Source of the DNA: Campylobacter pinnipediorum subsp. caledonicus
GTDB taxonomy: Bacteria; Campylobacterota; Campylobacteria; Campylobacterales; Campylobacteraceae
Assembly: GCF_002022005.1 (NCBI RefSeq)
Contig: NZ_CP017258.1
Coordinates: forward strand, 62,001-126,000
Direction: 5' to 3'
DNA: 64,000 nucleotides
How positions within the stretch are numbered: the first letter of the stretch is position 1; the number at the start of each line of letters is the position of its first letter. A program made the translations under genes and the position numbers. The notes beneath the pieces are model-generated. The model made no database searches and was not told the DNA's origin. It worked only from the letters and a program-made list of their open reading frames with translations. This document shows, piece by piece, positions 36,084 through 47,171 of the stretch.

Positions 36084-36929
36084 ATGAGAATTATTCATAC
36101 AGATGAAATAAAAAAGGTTGTAAGTGAGCTTTGTAAAAAAGCCTGTTATGTTATTACTCCTGATATGAAAGAAGCTTTTATAAAAGCTACACAAACAGAA
36201 ACATCACCTTTAGCAAAGGATATTTTATTTAAATTGTTGCAAAACTCAGAACTAGCTGAAAAAAAAGTAGCTCCAATATGTCAAGATACTGGAATGACTG
36301 TTGTATTTTTGGAGATAGGACAAGATGTAAGAATAGAAGGTGAGTATATAGAAGATGCTGTAAATGCTGGTGTAGCAGATGGTTACGTCGGTGGTTATTT
36401 GAGAAAATCAGTTGTTGCTGAACCACTTTTTGAAAGAAAAAATACTACAAATAATACCCCAGCCGTTATAAACACAAAGATTGTCCCTGGTGACAAAATC
36501 AAAATAAAAGTAGCCCCAAAAGGCTTTGGTAGTGAAAATAAATCTATTTTAAAAATGCTTGTTCCTGCCGATGGAATAGAGGGTGTTAAAAAAGTTTTTT
36601 TAGATGCTGTAAAGTTGGCTGGACCAAATGCTTGCCCACCAATGGTTATTGGTGTTGGAATAGGTGGCACTATGGATAAAGCCGCTCTTTTGTCAAAACA
36701 TGCAGCTGTTCGTTCTATTGATAGTAAAAATAGTGATGAGAGATATGCAAAACTAGAAGAAGAGTTGCTAGAACTTGCTAGAAAAACAGGCGTAGGTCCT
36801 CAGGGTTTAGGCGGAGATACTACAGCCGTAAAGGTAAATATAGAATGGTATCCAACTCATATCGCAGGTCTTCCTGTTGCTATAAATATAAATTGTCACG
36901 CTGCTCGCCACGCTGATGCTGAAATTTAA
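36084..36929 (+). CDS. class I (iron-sulfur) fumarate hydratase, alpha subunit
   Basis: A 281-residue Fe-S hydro-lyase alpha subunit. Cluster-ligand cysteines are visible as Cys66 in APICQDTGM, in GPNACPPMVIGVG, and in NINCHAARH. Two-subunit class I enzymes hydrate fumarate or dehydrate L-tartrate; without a tartrate pathway nearby, fumarase is more likely. Such oxygen-sensitive enzymes suit anaerobic growth. C. jejuni relies on FumC (class II), so this marks a metabolic difference if the species lacks fumC. The beta gene begins 11 nt later. Confidence 0.85.
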   Translation: MRIIHTDEIKKVVSELCKKACYVITPDMKEAFIKATQTETSPLAKDILFKLLQNSELAEKKVAPICQDTGMTVVFLEIGQDVRIEGEYIEDAVNAGVADGYVGGYLRKSVVAEPLFERKNTTNNTPAVINTKIVPGDKIKIKVAPKGFGSENKSILKMLVPADGIEGVKKVFLDAVKLAGPNACPPMVIGVGIGGTMDKAALLSKHAAVRSIDSKNSDERYAKLEEELLELARKTGVGPQGLGGDTTAVKVNIEWYPTHIAGLPVAININCHAARHADAEI

Positions 36930-36940
36930 GGAGTTTAGTT

Positions 36941-37501
36941 ATGTCAGATATAAAAAAAATACAAGCACCTTTTGATAAAGAGGTAGTAAAAAGCCTAAAA
37001 GCTGGAGATAATATTTTAATATCAGGAACTATTATTGCTGCAAGAGATGCTGCTCACAAGGCTTTGATAGAAACATTGCAAAGAGGTGAGAGTTTGCCGG
37101 TAAAATTGGCTGGAGAGACTATATATTATTTGGGACCAAGTCCTGCTAAACCGGGAGAGGTTATAGGTGCAGCAGGCCCTACGACAAGCGGAAGAATGGA
37201 TAAATATACGCCCACTATGATAAATGAAGTTGGTATAAATGGCATGATAGGTAAAGGATATAGGTCGCAAGATGTTGTTGATGCTATGAAAAAATCAGGC
37301 TGTGTTTATATGGTAGCTATAGGTGGTGCCGGTGCTTTGATAAGTCAGAGTATAAAAAAATATGAGGTTTTAGCCTATCCTGAGCTTGGGCCAGAGGCAA
37401 TAGCAAGACTTACTGTTGAGGATTTTCCAGCTATAGTTGCGATTGATTGCGAAGGTAATAATTTTTATGAGGTAGGACAAGAACCGTATAAAAAGATATA
37501 G
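36941..37501 (+). CDS. class I (iron-sulfur) fumarate hydratase, beta subunit
   Basis: A 186-residue beta subunit with the hallmarks LAGETIYYLGPSPAKPGE, GPTTSGRMDKYTP and MIGKGYRSQDV, which form the substrate-binding half of class I fumarases and tartrate dehydratases. It follows the alpha subunit by 11 nt with a GGAG ribosome binding site and is followed by a bidirectional hairpin. Together the two equal the single-chain FumA of E. coli. Its Asp-Cys-Glu segment IDCEGNNFYEVG is conserved in the family. Confidence 0.87.
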   Translation: MSDIKKIQAPFDKEVVKSLKAGDNILISGTIIAARDAAHKALIETLQRGESLPVKLAGETIYYLGPSPAKPGEVIGAAGPTTSGRMDKYTPTMINEVGINGMIGKGYRSQDVVDAMKKSGCVYMVAIGGAGALISQSIKKYEVLAYPELGPEAIARLTVEDFPAIVAIDCEGNNFYEVGQEPYKKI

Positions 37502-37510
37502 ATAAAAAAT

Positions 37511-37538
37511 AATGTCTTTGGCTAAAACCAAAGACATT
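37511..37538. terminator. bidirectional hairpin between fumarase and the second YceI gene
   Basis: AATGTCTTTGG (37511-37521) pairs perfectly with CCAAAGACATT (37528-37538) around a 6-nt loop. On the minus strand a tail ATTTTTTATC follows, giving a good terminator for the YceI gene; on the plus strand it can protect the fumarase transcript end. Confidence 0.75.
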
Positions 37539-37547
37539 TAGAAAGAA

Positions 37548-38093
37548 TTATTTTTCTATCATTAGATTCATATCAACTTTAGCTTCGCTCCAAGTTTTTC
37601 CACTATGTAAAGCTTTACACTCTTGTGCGAACTTATTGAAAGTTTCATTTAAGCTAAAATCAAGAACATCTAAAACAGCGCTAGCTGCTAGCTTTCCATC
37701 TTTTACTTCATAAGGAGCGTTATAAGTTTTTGTTACTCCATTTGCTGTGATTTCAAGAGTAAATTCGCCCTTGTTTTCATCACCTTTTACATCAACGATT
37801 TTTGCCATTATTGCTTCATTTTTGAAAATAGAAGCAATTCTTTTGTCGCGAAGTGGATTTTTTGTAGTTAAACCAGTTGATTCAATTTTTATATCAATTG
37901 TTTTAGCAAAGTCAATAAAACTATCTTTTTTTTCTGATTTAAATTCAAATTTTTTAAATGTTCCGCCAACAGCAGTTTTATTTTCCATTTTATATCCTGT
38001 GAAACTTAGCTCAGGATCCATTTTTGCATTAAAAGCAAACGCACCAGTAGCAAATAAAGATGCTACAACAACACTAGAAATAATTTTTTTCAT
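37548..38093 (-). CDS. second, divergent YceI-like periplasmic protein
   Basis: A 181-residue protein with a Sec signal peptide ending near GAFA-FNAKMDPELSFTGYK. The body follows the YceI plan (FIDFAKTIDIKIESTGL, NPLRDKRIASIFKNEAIMAKI, LDVLDFSLNE) but with little identity to the copy at 10965 and without its HSNVGFMVKHL start. One cysteine (EFCKAL-like region, CKALHSGKTW) is near the C terminus. Probably a periplasmic lipid- or isoprenoid-binding protein. It is monocistronic with a good terminator. Confidence 0.75.
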   Translation of the reverse strand: MKKIISSVVVASLFATGAFAFNAKMDPELSFTGYKMENKTAVGGTFKKFEFKSEKKDSFIDFAKTIDIKIESTGLTTKNPLRDKRIASIFKNEAIMAKIVDVKGDENKGEFTLEITANGVTKTYNAPYEVKDGKLAASAVLDVLDFSLNETFNKFAQECKALHSGKTWSEAKVDMNLMIEK

Positions 38094-38365
38094 TTTCCAT
38101 CCTAATATTAAAAATAAGTATCAAGATTATACAATGAATAAAATAATTATTTTCTTAATTTGTATTTTTTATTAAAAAAAATTTTTTTGATTTAAGATTG
38201 ATGAGAGTTGTTTTTAAGTTATAGTAAGTAGTTAATTTTATTCTGTTAATTATAATGTATATTGTGTTTATTTTGTTTAAATTAATATATTTTGGTGCTG
38301 CAATTACAGTTTATATAAAATTATTATTTAACTTTTTTGTAATACTTTTTTGCGTATCGATGTTT

Positions 38366-39454
38366 TTAAAATCCTAATGCCCATTGGTAGAATGGTGTTA
38401 TTTCGCATCTTATGCCCTCTTGGCTTACTTCATCGTAGTTTGATACACTTATGACTTGAAGTTTGCTTATATTGAGTTCTTTAAGGACTGAACGAAGTTT
38501 TTGAAATTTTAAAAATACTATTTCGCTTATTCCGAAAGGCACACATAAAATAGCTATTTTTCTATTTGGCAGATAAAAATCAAACTCTTTTGTGTAGAAT
38601 ATATCCGTTTTTAATTTTAGTAACTCACAAAAAACAGCATTTTTAAATACAGAGTTGAAATCTTTTTTTAAAATCAAGCTATTTTTTAGTGCGAAATTTG
38701 AAAAAAACACTCTTTTTTTGGCTTTTGATTCATTAAATTTGCCTATATTTATAATAAAACCATTTTGTTCTAACTCGTAAATTTTATTGTATACACTATC
38801 TTTTGAAACTTTTGTTTTTGCTTTTATGTTTTTATAGATTTCAAAGCTGTTTAGTTCAGATGATATTTGAAAAGCACACTCTTTTAGTAACTCTATCTTT
38901 TGATATTCAAGACCTCTTTTTAATTCGTTTTGTAAAAACTCAGAGTTTTCAGTTGGATCTAAAAATGCACTTTTTACAGCTCCTCCGTGTGCTAAAAAAT
39001 GGCTAAAAAGCATTGATTGGTCTATGTTTTTTTTAAAAAATGATATAAATTCCTCGTAGTCTAGATAGTTCAGTTTTAGGTTTGAAAAACCATCTATTTT
39101 TAGATTTGTATCATATGTTGAAAAAACTATTTTTTCGCAATGCTTAAAACAGCTTGTCAAATTTGCTATATCATTTTGGCTAATATTTTCAATAGCTAAA
39201 ACCTTGATATTATTTTTTGTGATAAAAGCTTGTAAGTTTTTTAAGACTTGGTTTTTGTCTATTCTTGTATCGGTTAGGTTTATATAAAGTCTATCATTTT
39301 GTTTAAATTTGTTTAAATACTCAGATATTAGTGAAGTTTTACCACTTCCTATACAGCCTGATATTATAGTTTTTGCTGATGTGATAAAAACTTTTCGGTT
39401 TATAAATTTGAAATTTTTTAAAGGTGTTTGATAAAAAAAGTCTAAATCATTCAT
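38366..39454 (-). CDS. orphan P-loop ATPase with winged-helix-like and nuclease-like C-terminal part
   Basis: A 362-residue protein with Walker A GCIGSGKTS at 33-41 and a short AAA-like ATPase core to about 140 (KVLAIENISQ as a likely Walker B region). Residues 200-255 look like a winged helix (KTKVSKDSVYNKIYELEQNGFI), and the end (FYTKEFDFYLPNRKIAILCVPFG) recalls the DUF4143 or restriction-like tail of AAA_14 proteins. That family is widespread and of unknown function; it is sometimes linked to toxin or mobile loci. No partner gene is evident. The frame is intact. Confidence 0.6.
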   Translation of the reverse strand: MNDLDFFYQTPLKNFKFINRKVFITSAKTIISGCIGSGKTSLISEYLNKFKQNDRLYINLTDTRIDKNQVLKNLQAFITKNNIKVLAIENISQNDIANLTSCFKHCEKIVFSTYDTNLKIDGFSNLKLNYLDYEEFISFFKKNIDQSMLFSHFLAHGGAVKSAFLDPTENSEFLQNELKRGLEYQKIELLKECAFQISSELNSFEIYKNIKAKTKVSKDSVYNKIYELEQNGFIINIGKFNESKAKKRVFFSNFALKNSLILKKDFNSVFKNAVFCELLKLKTDIFYTKEFDFYLPNRKIAILCVPFGISEIVFLKFQKLRSVLKELNISKLQVISVSNYDEVSQEGIRCEITPFYQWALGF

Positions 39455-39496
39455 TTTTTTCCTTATTATAAGGAATGATTATATCACAAAATAGTC

Positions 39497-39934
39497 TTAT
39501 TTTTTATTACTAAATACTGTGTTGGTGCCATCAACTCTAAGATAAATTTTATCCCTACCTTTATACATTGTTATGAGTTTTATCTTTTTTGTTTCGTTAT
39601 TGTATGTTATTATTTTTTCATAAGGCTTACTCATAAACAAAAACTCGCCTATCTGTTTTCCTATGTATTCGTTCCAGGAACAAACACAAGCCATAAGACA
39701 AATCAGATAAGAAACCATAATAAACTTTTTAAATCTAAAATATAGCAAAAGATAACCAAGTGCTATTGATATAGGCAAAAGAATATAAAAATTTATATTA
39801 TCAACAAATATCACATTAAAAAACTCATTTATCGCATAATAATCAAAGTAATTAATCTTTATTCCAACAAAAATTGTAAATAAAATAGATAGTGATAACA
39901 GCAAACCTACGCAAAATGAGTTAATTAATTTCAC
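39497..39934 (-). CDS. small membrane protein of unknown function
   Basis: A 145-residue protein I do not recognise. It has three predicted membrane segments (about 6-27, 46-66 and 69-88) and a short C-terminal soluble part (KIITYNNETKKIKLITMYKG) of beta character. It lies between accC (50 bp) and the orphan ATPase on the same strand, and may be read through from the acc genes. Codon use resembles its neighbours. There is no sign of frame decay. Confidence 0.6.
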   Translation of the reverse strand: MKLINSFCVGLLLSLSILFTIFVGIKINYFDYYAINEFFNVIFVDNINFYILLPISIALGYLLLYFRFKKFIMVSYLICLMACVCSWNEYIGKQIGEFLFMSKPYEKIITYNNETKKIKLITMYKGRDKIYLRVDGTNTVFSNKK

Positions 39935-39984
39935 AAATTTCCTTAAAAGTGCAATCAGGATAAAATCCTAATCGCACTCTATTT

Positions 39985-41316
39985 TTAATGCTTTGATAGA
40001 TAGTTGGTATCGTAATTATTTGATATAAAATCTTTGTTTTTCATCATTTGTATATGAAAATCACGAGTTGTTTTTATGCCACCTATTACGAGTTGTTCGA
40101 GCGCTATACGCATTTTGTGAATAGCTTTTTCTCTATTGCTATCCCAAACTATAAGTTTTCCTATCATACTATCATAATACGGTGGGACATTGTATCCTTG
40201 ATATACGTGGCTATCCATTCTTATGTTTCTTCCGCCCGGACATATGTATTTTGTTATCTCTCCAGGACTTGGGACAAAGCTATTTGGATCTTCTGCTGTG
40301 ATACGGCACTCTATTGCATGACCATTTAAGTTTATGCTCTCTTGAGGCGGTAGTTTCTCACCTTGTGCTATTCTTATCATCCATTCAATAAGATCAAGTC
40401 CACTTACCATTTCGCTAACACAATGCTCAACTTGCAAGCGAGTATTCATCTCAATAAAATAAAAATTTAAATCCTTATCAACCAAAAACTCAAATGTTCC
40501 AGCACCCTCATATCCTATAGCTTTTGTAGCTTTTACTGCTGTTTCGTGAAGTTTTTGTCTTGTTTTTTCATCAAGCAACACAGCCGGGCTTTCTTCTATA
40601 AGTTTTTGGTGCCTTCTTTGCATAGAACAATCTCTTTCACCAACGTGAATAACATTTCCATGGCTGTCACCAAGAACTTGAACTTCTATGTGTCTTGGGT
40701 TTAAGATGTATTTTTCCATATACATAGTTCCGTCGCCAAATGCTGTTACTGCTTCACTTTCAGCTGACCAGAATGCCTTTTCTAGATCCTCTTCTTTTTC
40801 AACAACACGCATTCCTCTTCCGCCACCACCAGCTGCGGCTTTGATTATCACAGGATAGCCTATTTTACTTGCTAATTCTTTTGCAAATTTAACATCTTTT
40901 ATAGCGCCATCAGAACCCGGTATTACAGGAACTCCGGCTCTTTGCATTACTTGCTTAGCCTTGCTTTTATCACTCATTATAGCCATAGCTTGTATGCTTG
41001 GTCCTATAAATTTTAATTTATGGTATTCACAAATTTCAACGAAATTCTGATTTTCACTTAAAAATCCATATCCGGGAAATATTGCATCAGCTTCACTTAT
41101 TTCAGCTGCTGAAATAATTGCTGGTATATTTAGGTAACTATCGCTTGAACGAGGATTTCCTATACAAATGGCTGCATCAGCGTATTTTACATAAAGGGCA
41201 TCTTTATCGGCTGTAGAATAAACTACTATTGCCTCTTTGCCCATTTCTTTTATAGTTTTTAATGCACGAAGAGCTATCTCTCCTCTATTTGCTATTAAAA
41301 TTTTATTTATTTGCAT
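39985..41316 (-). CDS. accC: acetyl-CoA carboxylase, biotin carboxylase subunit
   Basis: A 443-residue ATP-grasp enzyme carboxylating biotin on AccB. Visible motifs are KILIANRGEIALRA at the N terminus, the glycine-rich ATP loop AAAGGGGRGMRVV, the HIEVQVLGD segment and the catalytic ECRITAEDP region, with FEFLVDKDLNFYFIEMNTR. Size equals E. coli AccC. It shares one base with accB upstream, so the two are coupled. The order accB-accC divergent from dcd and pseB is as in C. jejuni Cj1290c-Cj1293. Confidence 0.96.
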   Translation of the reverse strand: MQINKILIANRGEIALRALKTIKEMGKEAIVVYSTADKDALYVKYADAAICIGNPRSSDSYLNIPAIISAAEISEADAIFPGYGFLSENQNFVEICEYHKLKFIGPSIQAMAIMSDKSKAKQVMQRAGVPVIPGSDGAIKDVKFAKELASKIGYPVIIKAAAGGGGRGMRVVEKEEDLEKAFWSAESEAVTAFGDGTMYMEKYILNPRHIEVQVLGDSHGNVIHVGERDCSMQRRHQKLIEESPAVLLDEKTRQKLHETAVKATKAIGYEGAGTFEFLVDKDLNFYFIEMNTRLQVEHCVSEMVSGLDLIEWMIRIAQGEKLPPQESINLNGHAIECRITAEDPNSFVPSPGEITKYICPGGRNIRMDSHVYQGYNVPPYYDSMIGKLIVWDSNREKAIHKMRIALEQLVIGGIKTTRDFHIQMMKNKDFISNNYDTNYLSKH

Positions 41317-41756
41317 TATAGTTTCTCCACCGCAAATAATGCCATACCAAACTCAATCGGCTGACCATCAGCTACTAAAATTTCAGAAATTTGACAATCA
41401 TATTCAGCCTCTAAGTCATTCATGATTTTCATCGCTTCAATAATGCCTATAACTTCGCCTTTTCTTACCTTCTGCCCAACTTTTACAAAAGATGAAGCAC
41501 CTGGGCTAGGGGCTGAATAAAATGTTCCTACCATAGGTGAGTTTAATGTGTTTTTGGCAGTTGTTGCTGGTTTTTCATTTACAACTTGAACATTTATAGG
41601 TGTTGGTGCTGGTGAAGCAACTGGTGCGGCTGGTTTTTCCGATACCTCTGTCTGTTTTTCAAGCTCAATTTCAAAATCGCCTTCTTTTATACGAATTTTG
41701 TTTATGTCTTTTTTTTCAAATAGCTCAATTATATGTTCGATATCTTCTTTTTTCAT
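41316..41756 (-). CDS. accB: acetyl-CoA carboxylase, biotin carboxyl carrier protein
   Basis: A 146-residue carrier with an N-terminal dimerisation helix, a Pro/Ala-rich linker (about 42-66) and the biotinyl domain. The biotin attachment site EAMKIM places the modified lysine at 110; the preceding PMVGTFYSAPSPGASSFV carries the thumb region of bacterial BCCP. It starts the accB-accC unit and is divergent from dcd with 216 bp between. Confidence 0.95.
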   Translation of the reverse strand: MKKEDIEHIIELFEKKDINKIRIKEGDFEIELEKQTEVSEKPAAPVASPAPTPINVQVVNEKPATTAKNTLNSPMVGTFYSAPSPGASSFVKVGQKVRKGEVIGIIEAMKIMNDLEAEYDCQISEILVADGQPIEFGMALFAVEKL

Positions 41757-41940
41757 AAAAATCTCCTAAAATTACAAATCAAAATGCTACTATTTTATCA
41801 AAAAATATCAAATTTAAAGCTTACTTTTGTTTTTGCAGTATAAAAAATATCATTATTTGGTTATCTTAGATATAAAGTTTTTATCTAAAAAACGATATAT
41901 TTCATTATAAATAGTTTTAAAATTAAGCTTTATATTATGG

Positions 41941-41967
41941 TATAATTTTACGAAATTTGATCAAGGA
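41941..41967 (+). promoter_or_regulatory. -10 box and ribosome binding site of dcd
   Basis: TATAAT at 41941-41946 and AAGGA at 41963-41967 precede the ATG at 41973. The divergent spacer shared with accB is A/T-rich with no further obvious motif. Confidence 0.55.
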
Positions 41968-41972
41968 AAAAA

Positions 41973-42533
41973 ATGGGACTTAAAAGCGATACTTGGATAA
42001 GAAAGATGAGTTTAGAACACGATATGATTTCACCTTTTTGTGAAGAACAGATAGGTAAGGGTGTTGTTAGTTATGGACTTTCAAGCTATGGATATGATAT
42101 CAGGGTTGGCGATGAGTTTAAAATTTTTACAAATATAGGTGGAACGATAGTTGATCCAAAAAATTTTAATGAAAAAAATGTAGTTGATTTTAAGGGAGAT
42201 GTTTGCATTGTTCCACCAAATTCTTTTGCTCTTGCAAGGACTATTGAGTATTTTAATATGCCAAATGATGTTTTAGCTATTTGTCTTGGCAAAAGCACAT
42301 ACGCAAGATGTGGAATAATAGTAAATGTTACACCTTTTGAGCCAGGTTTTAAGGGTCATATAACAATTGAAATTTCAAACACCACCCCTTTGCCGGCTAA
42401 AATTTATGCAAATGAAGGTATAGCGCAGGTATTGTTTTTGCAAGGCGATGAGGCTTGTGAAGTAACTTATGCTGATAAAAATGGAAAATATCAAAGCCAA
42501 GAGGGTATAACACTGCCTAGAATTTTAAAATAA
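41973..42533 (+). CDS. dcd: dCTP deaminase
   Basis: A 186-residue trimeric dUTPase-fold enzyme making dUTP from dCTP for thymidylate synthesis. Conserved pieces are [35 protein letters not shown] with the catalytic Arg and Glu region, and the C-terminal [13 protein letters not shown] that closes over the nucleotide. It is the usual neighbour of pseB in campylobacters. The gap to pseB is 45 bp, so both may share a transcript. Confidence 0.95.
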   Translation: MGLKSDTWIRKMSLEHDMISPFCEEQIGKGVVSYGLSSYGYDIRVGDEFKIFTNIGGTIVDPKNFNEKNVVDFKGDVCIVPPNSFALARTIEYFNMPNDVLAICLGKSTYARCGIIVNVTPFEPGFKGHITIEISNTTPLPAKIYANEGIAQVLFLQGDEACEVTYADKNGKYQSQEGITLPRILK

Positions 42534-42566
42534 TTTAATTTTAAAATATATTTTTGGTTTATATGA

Positions 42567-44670
<2,104 letters not shown>

Positions 44671-44674
<4 letters not shown>

Positions 44675-45348
44675 ATTTATGTGTAATTCCGGCTCGTGGT
44701 GGAAGCAAAAGAATACCCAAAAAAAATATTAAAGATTTTTTAGGAAAACCACTTATAGCTTATAGCATCCAAACAGCCTTAAGCTCAAAGATATTTGATG
44801 ATATTATAGTAAGCACTGATGATAAAGATATAGCTGATGTTGCAATAAAATTTGGTGCAAAAGTGCCATTTTTTAGAGATGAAAAATTAAGCGATGATTA
44901 TGCTTCTAGTATTGATGTTGTGATAGATGCTATAAAGAAAATGGATGAAAGATATCAAAATATATGCTGTTTGTATGCAACCGCACCTTTGTTAAAATAT
45001 CAAATTCTAATGAAAGCTTATGATGAATTTATAAGCTCAAATAGCAATTTTTTATTTTCTGTTTGCGAGTTTTCTTATCCGATACAAAGAGCCTTAATGC
45101 TTGATGAAAACAAAGCTGTAAGTATGTTTTATCCGGATTATTTTAACTCTCGTTCGCAGGATTTGCAAAAGGCATATCACGATGCCGGCCAATTTTATTT
45201 TGGTAAAAGAGAGGCTTGGCTGAGTAATAAAAACATTTTTAAAGATAATTCAAGAGCATTTGTTTTACCTTATAATTTGGTTTGTGATATAGACACATTG
45301 CAAGATTTTGAATTTGCACAAAAGCTCTATCAGATAAATGCTATTTGA
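44671..45348 (+). CDS. pseF: CMP-pseudaminic acid synthetase (cytidylyltransferase)
   Basis: A 225-residue nucleotidyltransferase of the CMP-sialate synthetase family with the N-terminal CTP-binding motif IPARGGSKRIPKKNI and FLGKPLIAYSI, and DDIIVSTDD. It activates pseudaminic acid with CMP, the final step of the pathway. Neighbouring pseB and pseC argue for pseudaminic rather than legionaminic or sialic acid. It overlaps pseC by 4 nt and pseG by 11 nt. Confidence 0.9.
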
Positions 45349-46207
45349 AAAAATACAAAACCTAAAAACACTAATCCGTTCAGACAGTAGCTCAGATATA
45401 GGGCTTGGCCATATAAAAAGAGATTTAGTCCTTGCCAAAAAGATAAAAGATGTCAGCTTTGCTTGTATAAACCTAGATGGAAATATCATAAATGAAATTT
45501 CATATCCTACTTATATAGTAAAAAGCAATGATTTAAACGAACTTATAAAACTCATTAAAAGAGAAAAAATAGAACTTTTGATAATAGATCATTACGGGAT
45601 AAGCTTTGAAGATGAAAAATACATCAAGGGGCAAACCGGAGTTAAAATTTTAAGCTTTGATGATGAGTATAAAGAGCATTATTGCGATTTTTTGTTAAAT
45701 GTAAATTTATTTGCAAAGAGCGAAAACTATAAAGATTTATTAGCAAAAGATACAGAAATTTATTGTGGTGCTAGGTTTGTTTTGGTTAGAGATGAGTTTT
45801 ATGTTGAAAGTAAGATTTTAAGAGATAAGAAATTTGATTATTTTGTCGGTATAGGCGGAAGTGATATACTTGGTTTGGGTTTTGAAATTTCAAAAAAACT
45901 TCTATCAAAAGGTGCTTTTGTATCAATGGCAACCACAAATGCAAACAAAACACTTAACGAGCTTAAAAAACTATCAATGCAATATCAAAATTTCACACTT
46001 TACATAAACTCAGACAATATAGCAAAGATAATGAATGAAAGTCGTGAGCTTATCATACAAGCTAGTTCATTTGTAAATGAAGCCTTTGTTTTGAAGTCTA
46101 AATTTAAAGCTATAAAAACAGCTAAAAATCAAGAACAGATATATCAATGGCTTTTGCAAAATGGCTATGATGTTTATAATGCTGATGAGATTTTAAAGTT
46201 TTTGTAA
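45338..46207 (+). CDS. pseG: UDP-sugar hydrolase of pseudaminic acid synthesis
   Basis: A 289-residue GT-B-like protein with the glycine-rich N terminus IRSDSSSDIGLGHIKRD, containing the catalytic histidine region, and the nucleotide site YFVGIGGSDILG. PseG removes UDP from UDP-2,4-diacetamido-altropyranose. It is fused to no acetyltransferase, so PseH must be separate, and neither PseH nor PseI is in the window. The ATG at 45338 gives about nine residues more than many homologues, but no other start codon fits. Confidence 0.9.
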   Translation: MLFEKIQNLKTLIRSDSSSDIGLGHIKRDLVLAKKIKDVSFACINLDGNIINEISYPTYIVKSNDLNELIKLIKREKIELLIIDHYGISFEDEKYIKGQTGVKILSFDDEYKEHYCDFLLNVNLFAKSENYKDLLAKDTEIYCGARFVLVRDEFYVESKILRDKKFDYFVGIGGSDILGLGFEISKKLLSKGAFVSMATTNANKTLNELKKLSMQYQNFTLYINSDNIAKIMNESRELIIQASSFVNEAFVLKSKFKAIKTAKNQEQIYQWLLQNGYDVYNADEILKFL

Positions 46208-46242
46208 GTTAATAATAACGGCAATAAAATTATTAGTTATGT

Positions 46243-46275
46243 TATAATTTCTTGGTTCTTTAAAAATACCAAGGA
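46243..46275 (+). promoter_or_regulatory. -10 box and ribosome binding site of thiM
   Basis: TATAAT at 46243-46248 and AAGGA at 46271-46275 precede the ATG at 46281. The 73-bp gap after pseG is too short for a THI-element riboswitch and none is seen. Confidence 0.55.
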
Positions 46276-46280
46276 ATTAT

Positions 46281-47099
46281 ATGGAAATTTTATCACAAAT
46301 CCGCTCACTAAAACCACTAGTTCATTGTATAACAAATTATGTAACAGCAAATGATGTTGCAAATGCTCTTATATCACTTGGTGCATCGCCTGTTATGGCT
46401 GATGATGAAAGAGAAGTTGAAGAGATGGTTTGTATGTCTAATGCTTTGGTTATAAATATAGGCACATTAAACGAAAGAACTATAACATCTATGATAAAAG
46501 CCGGTAAAAAAGCAAATGGGTTAAATATACCTGTGGTTCTTGATCCAGTAGGTGCCGGTGCTACAACCTTTAGGACACAAACAGCTTTAAAACTGATAGA
46601 AAATATAAAATTTAGCATTATAAGGGGCAATGCTTCTGAAATTTCAGCTCTTGTCGGAGATGATATTAATAAATCTCGCGGAGTAGATGTAAATAGCAAA
46701 AGTGCCGAGCTTGGAGTAGAAGAGATGGTAAAGCGCGCATCTGTTTTGTGGAAATTATCAAAATCAGTTGTCGTTGTATCTGGTAGAATAGATATTGTTC
46801 TAGAAGGAAATAATGTAGCTGTTGGTGAAAACGGACATGAGATTATGACAAAAGTAACCGGAAGTGGTTGTATGCTTTCAGCTGTATTGGCTGCATTTGC
46901 AGCTAGCGAAGAAGATATATTTCAAGCCGCATTATATGGTGTTTTAGCATTTGGAATTTGTGGGGAAATGGCTATGGATTTGATGAGTGATAGAGATGCA
47001 AATGCTAGTTATAGGAATTATCTTATTAATGAGCTATCAAACATTGATGATTCAACCATTGAGCTTAGAAAAATGGTTCGTAGTAATTTAGAAAAATAG
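46281..47099 (+). CDS. thiM: hydroxyethylthiazole kinase
   Basis: A 272-residue ribokinase-like enzyme phosphorylating 4-methyl-5-hydroxyethylthiazole. Motifs include PLVHCITNYVTANDVANAL, VVLDPVGAGATTFRT, and the catalytic-cysteine anion hole TGSGCMLSAVLAAFAA. It is the thiazole salvage arm of thiamin synthesis. It stands without thiD or thiE, so the pyrimidine arm, if present, is elsewhere. The start follows AAGGA at a good distance. Length is normal. Confidence 0.94.
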   Translation: MEILSQIRSLKPLVHCITNYVTANDVANALISLGASPVMADDEREVEEMVCMSNALVINIGTLNERTITSMIKAGKKANGLNIPVVLDPVGAGATTFRTQTALKLIENIKFSIIRGNASEISALVGDDINKSRGVDVNSKSAELGVEEMVKRASVLWKLSKSVVVVSGRIDIVLEGNNVAVGENGHEIMTKVTGSGCMLSAVLAAFAASEEDIFQAALYGVLAFGICGEMAMDLMSDRDANASYRNYLINELSNIDDSTIELRKMVRSNLEK

Positions 47100-47171
47100 T
47101 TTTAATTATAAAATATTTTTTTGCTTATCCTTTTATGTTATTAGTGTAGCCAATTTATACCTATCAAACTG

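Noticed and set aside
36084-37501. L-tartrate dehydratase instead of fumarase
   Set aside because: The two families share these motifs, but no tartrate transporter or pathway gene is nearby; fumarase is the better default.
46208-46280. Thiamin pyrophosphate riboswitch upstream of thiM
   Set aside because: The gap is only 73 nt and lacks the conserved THI-box elements.
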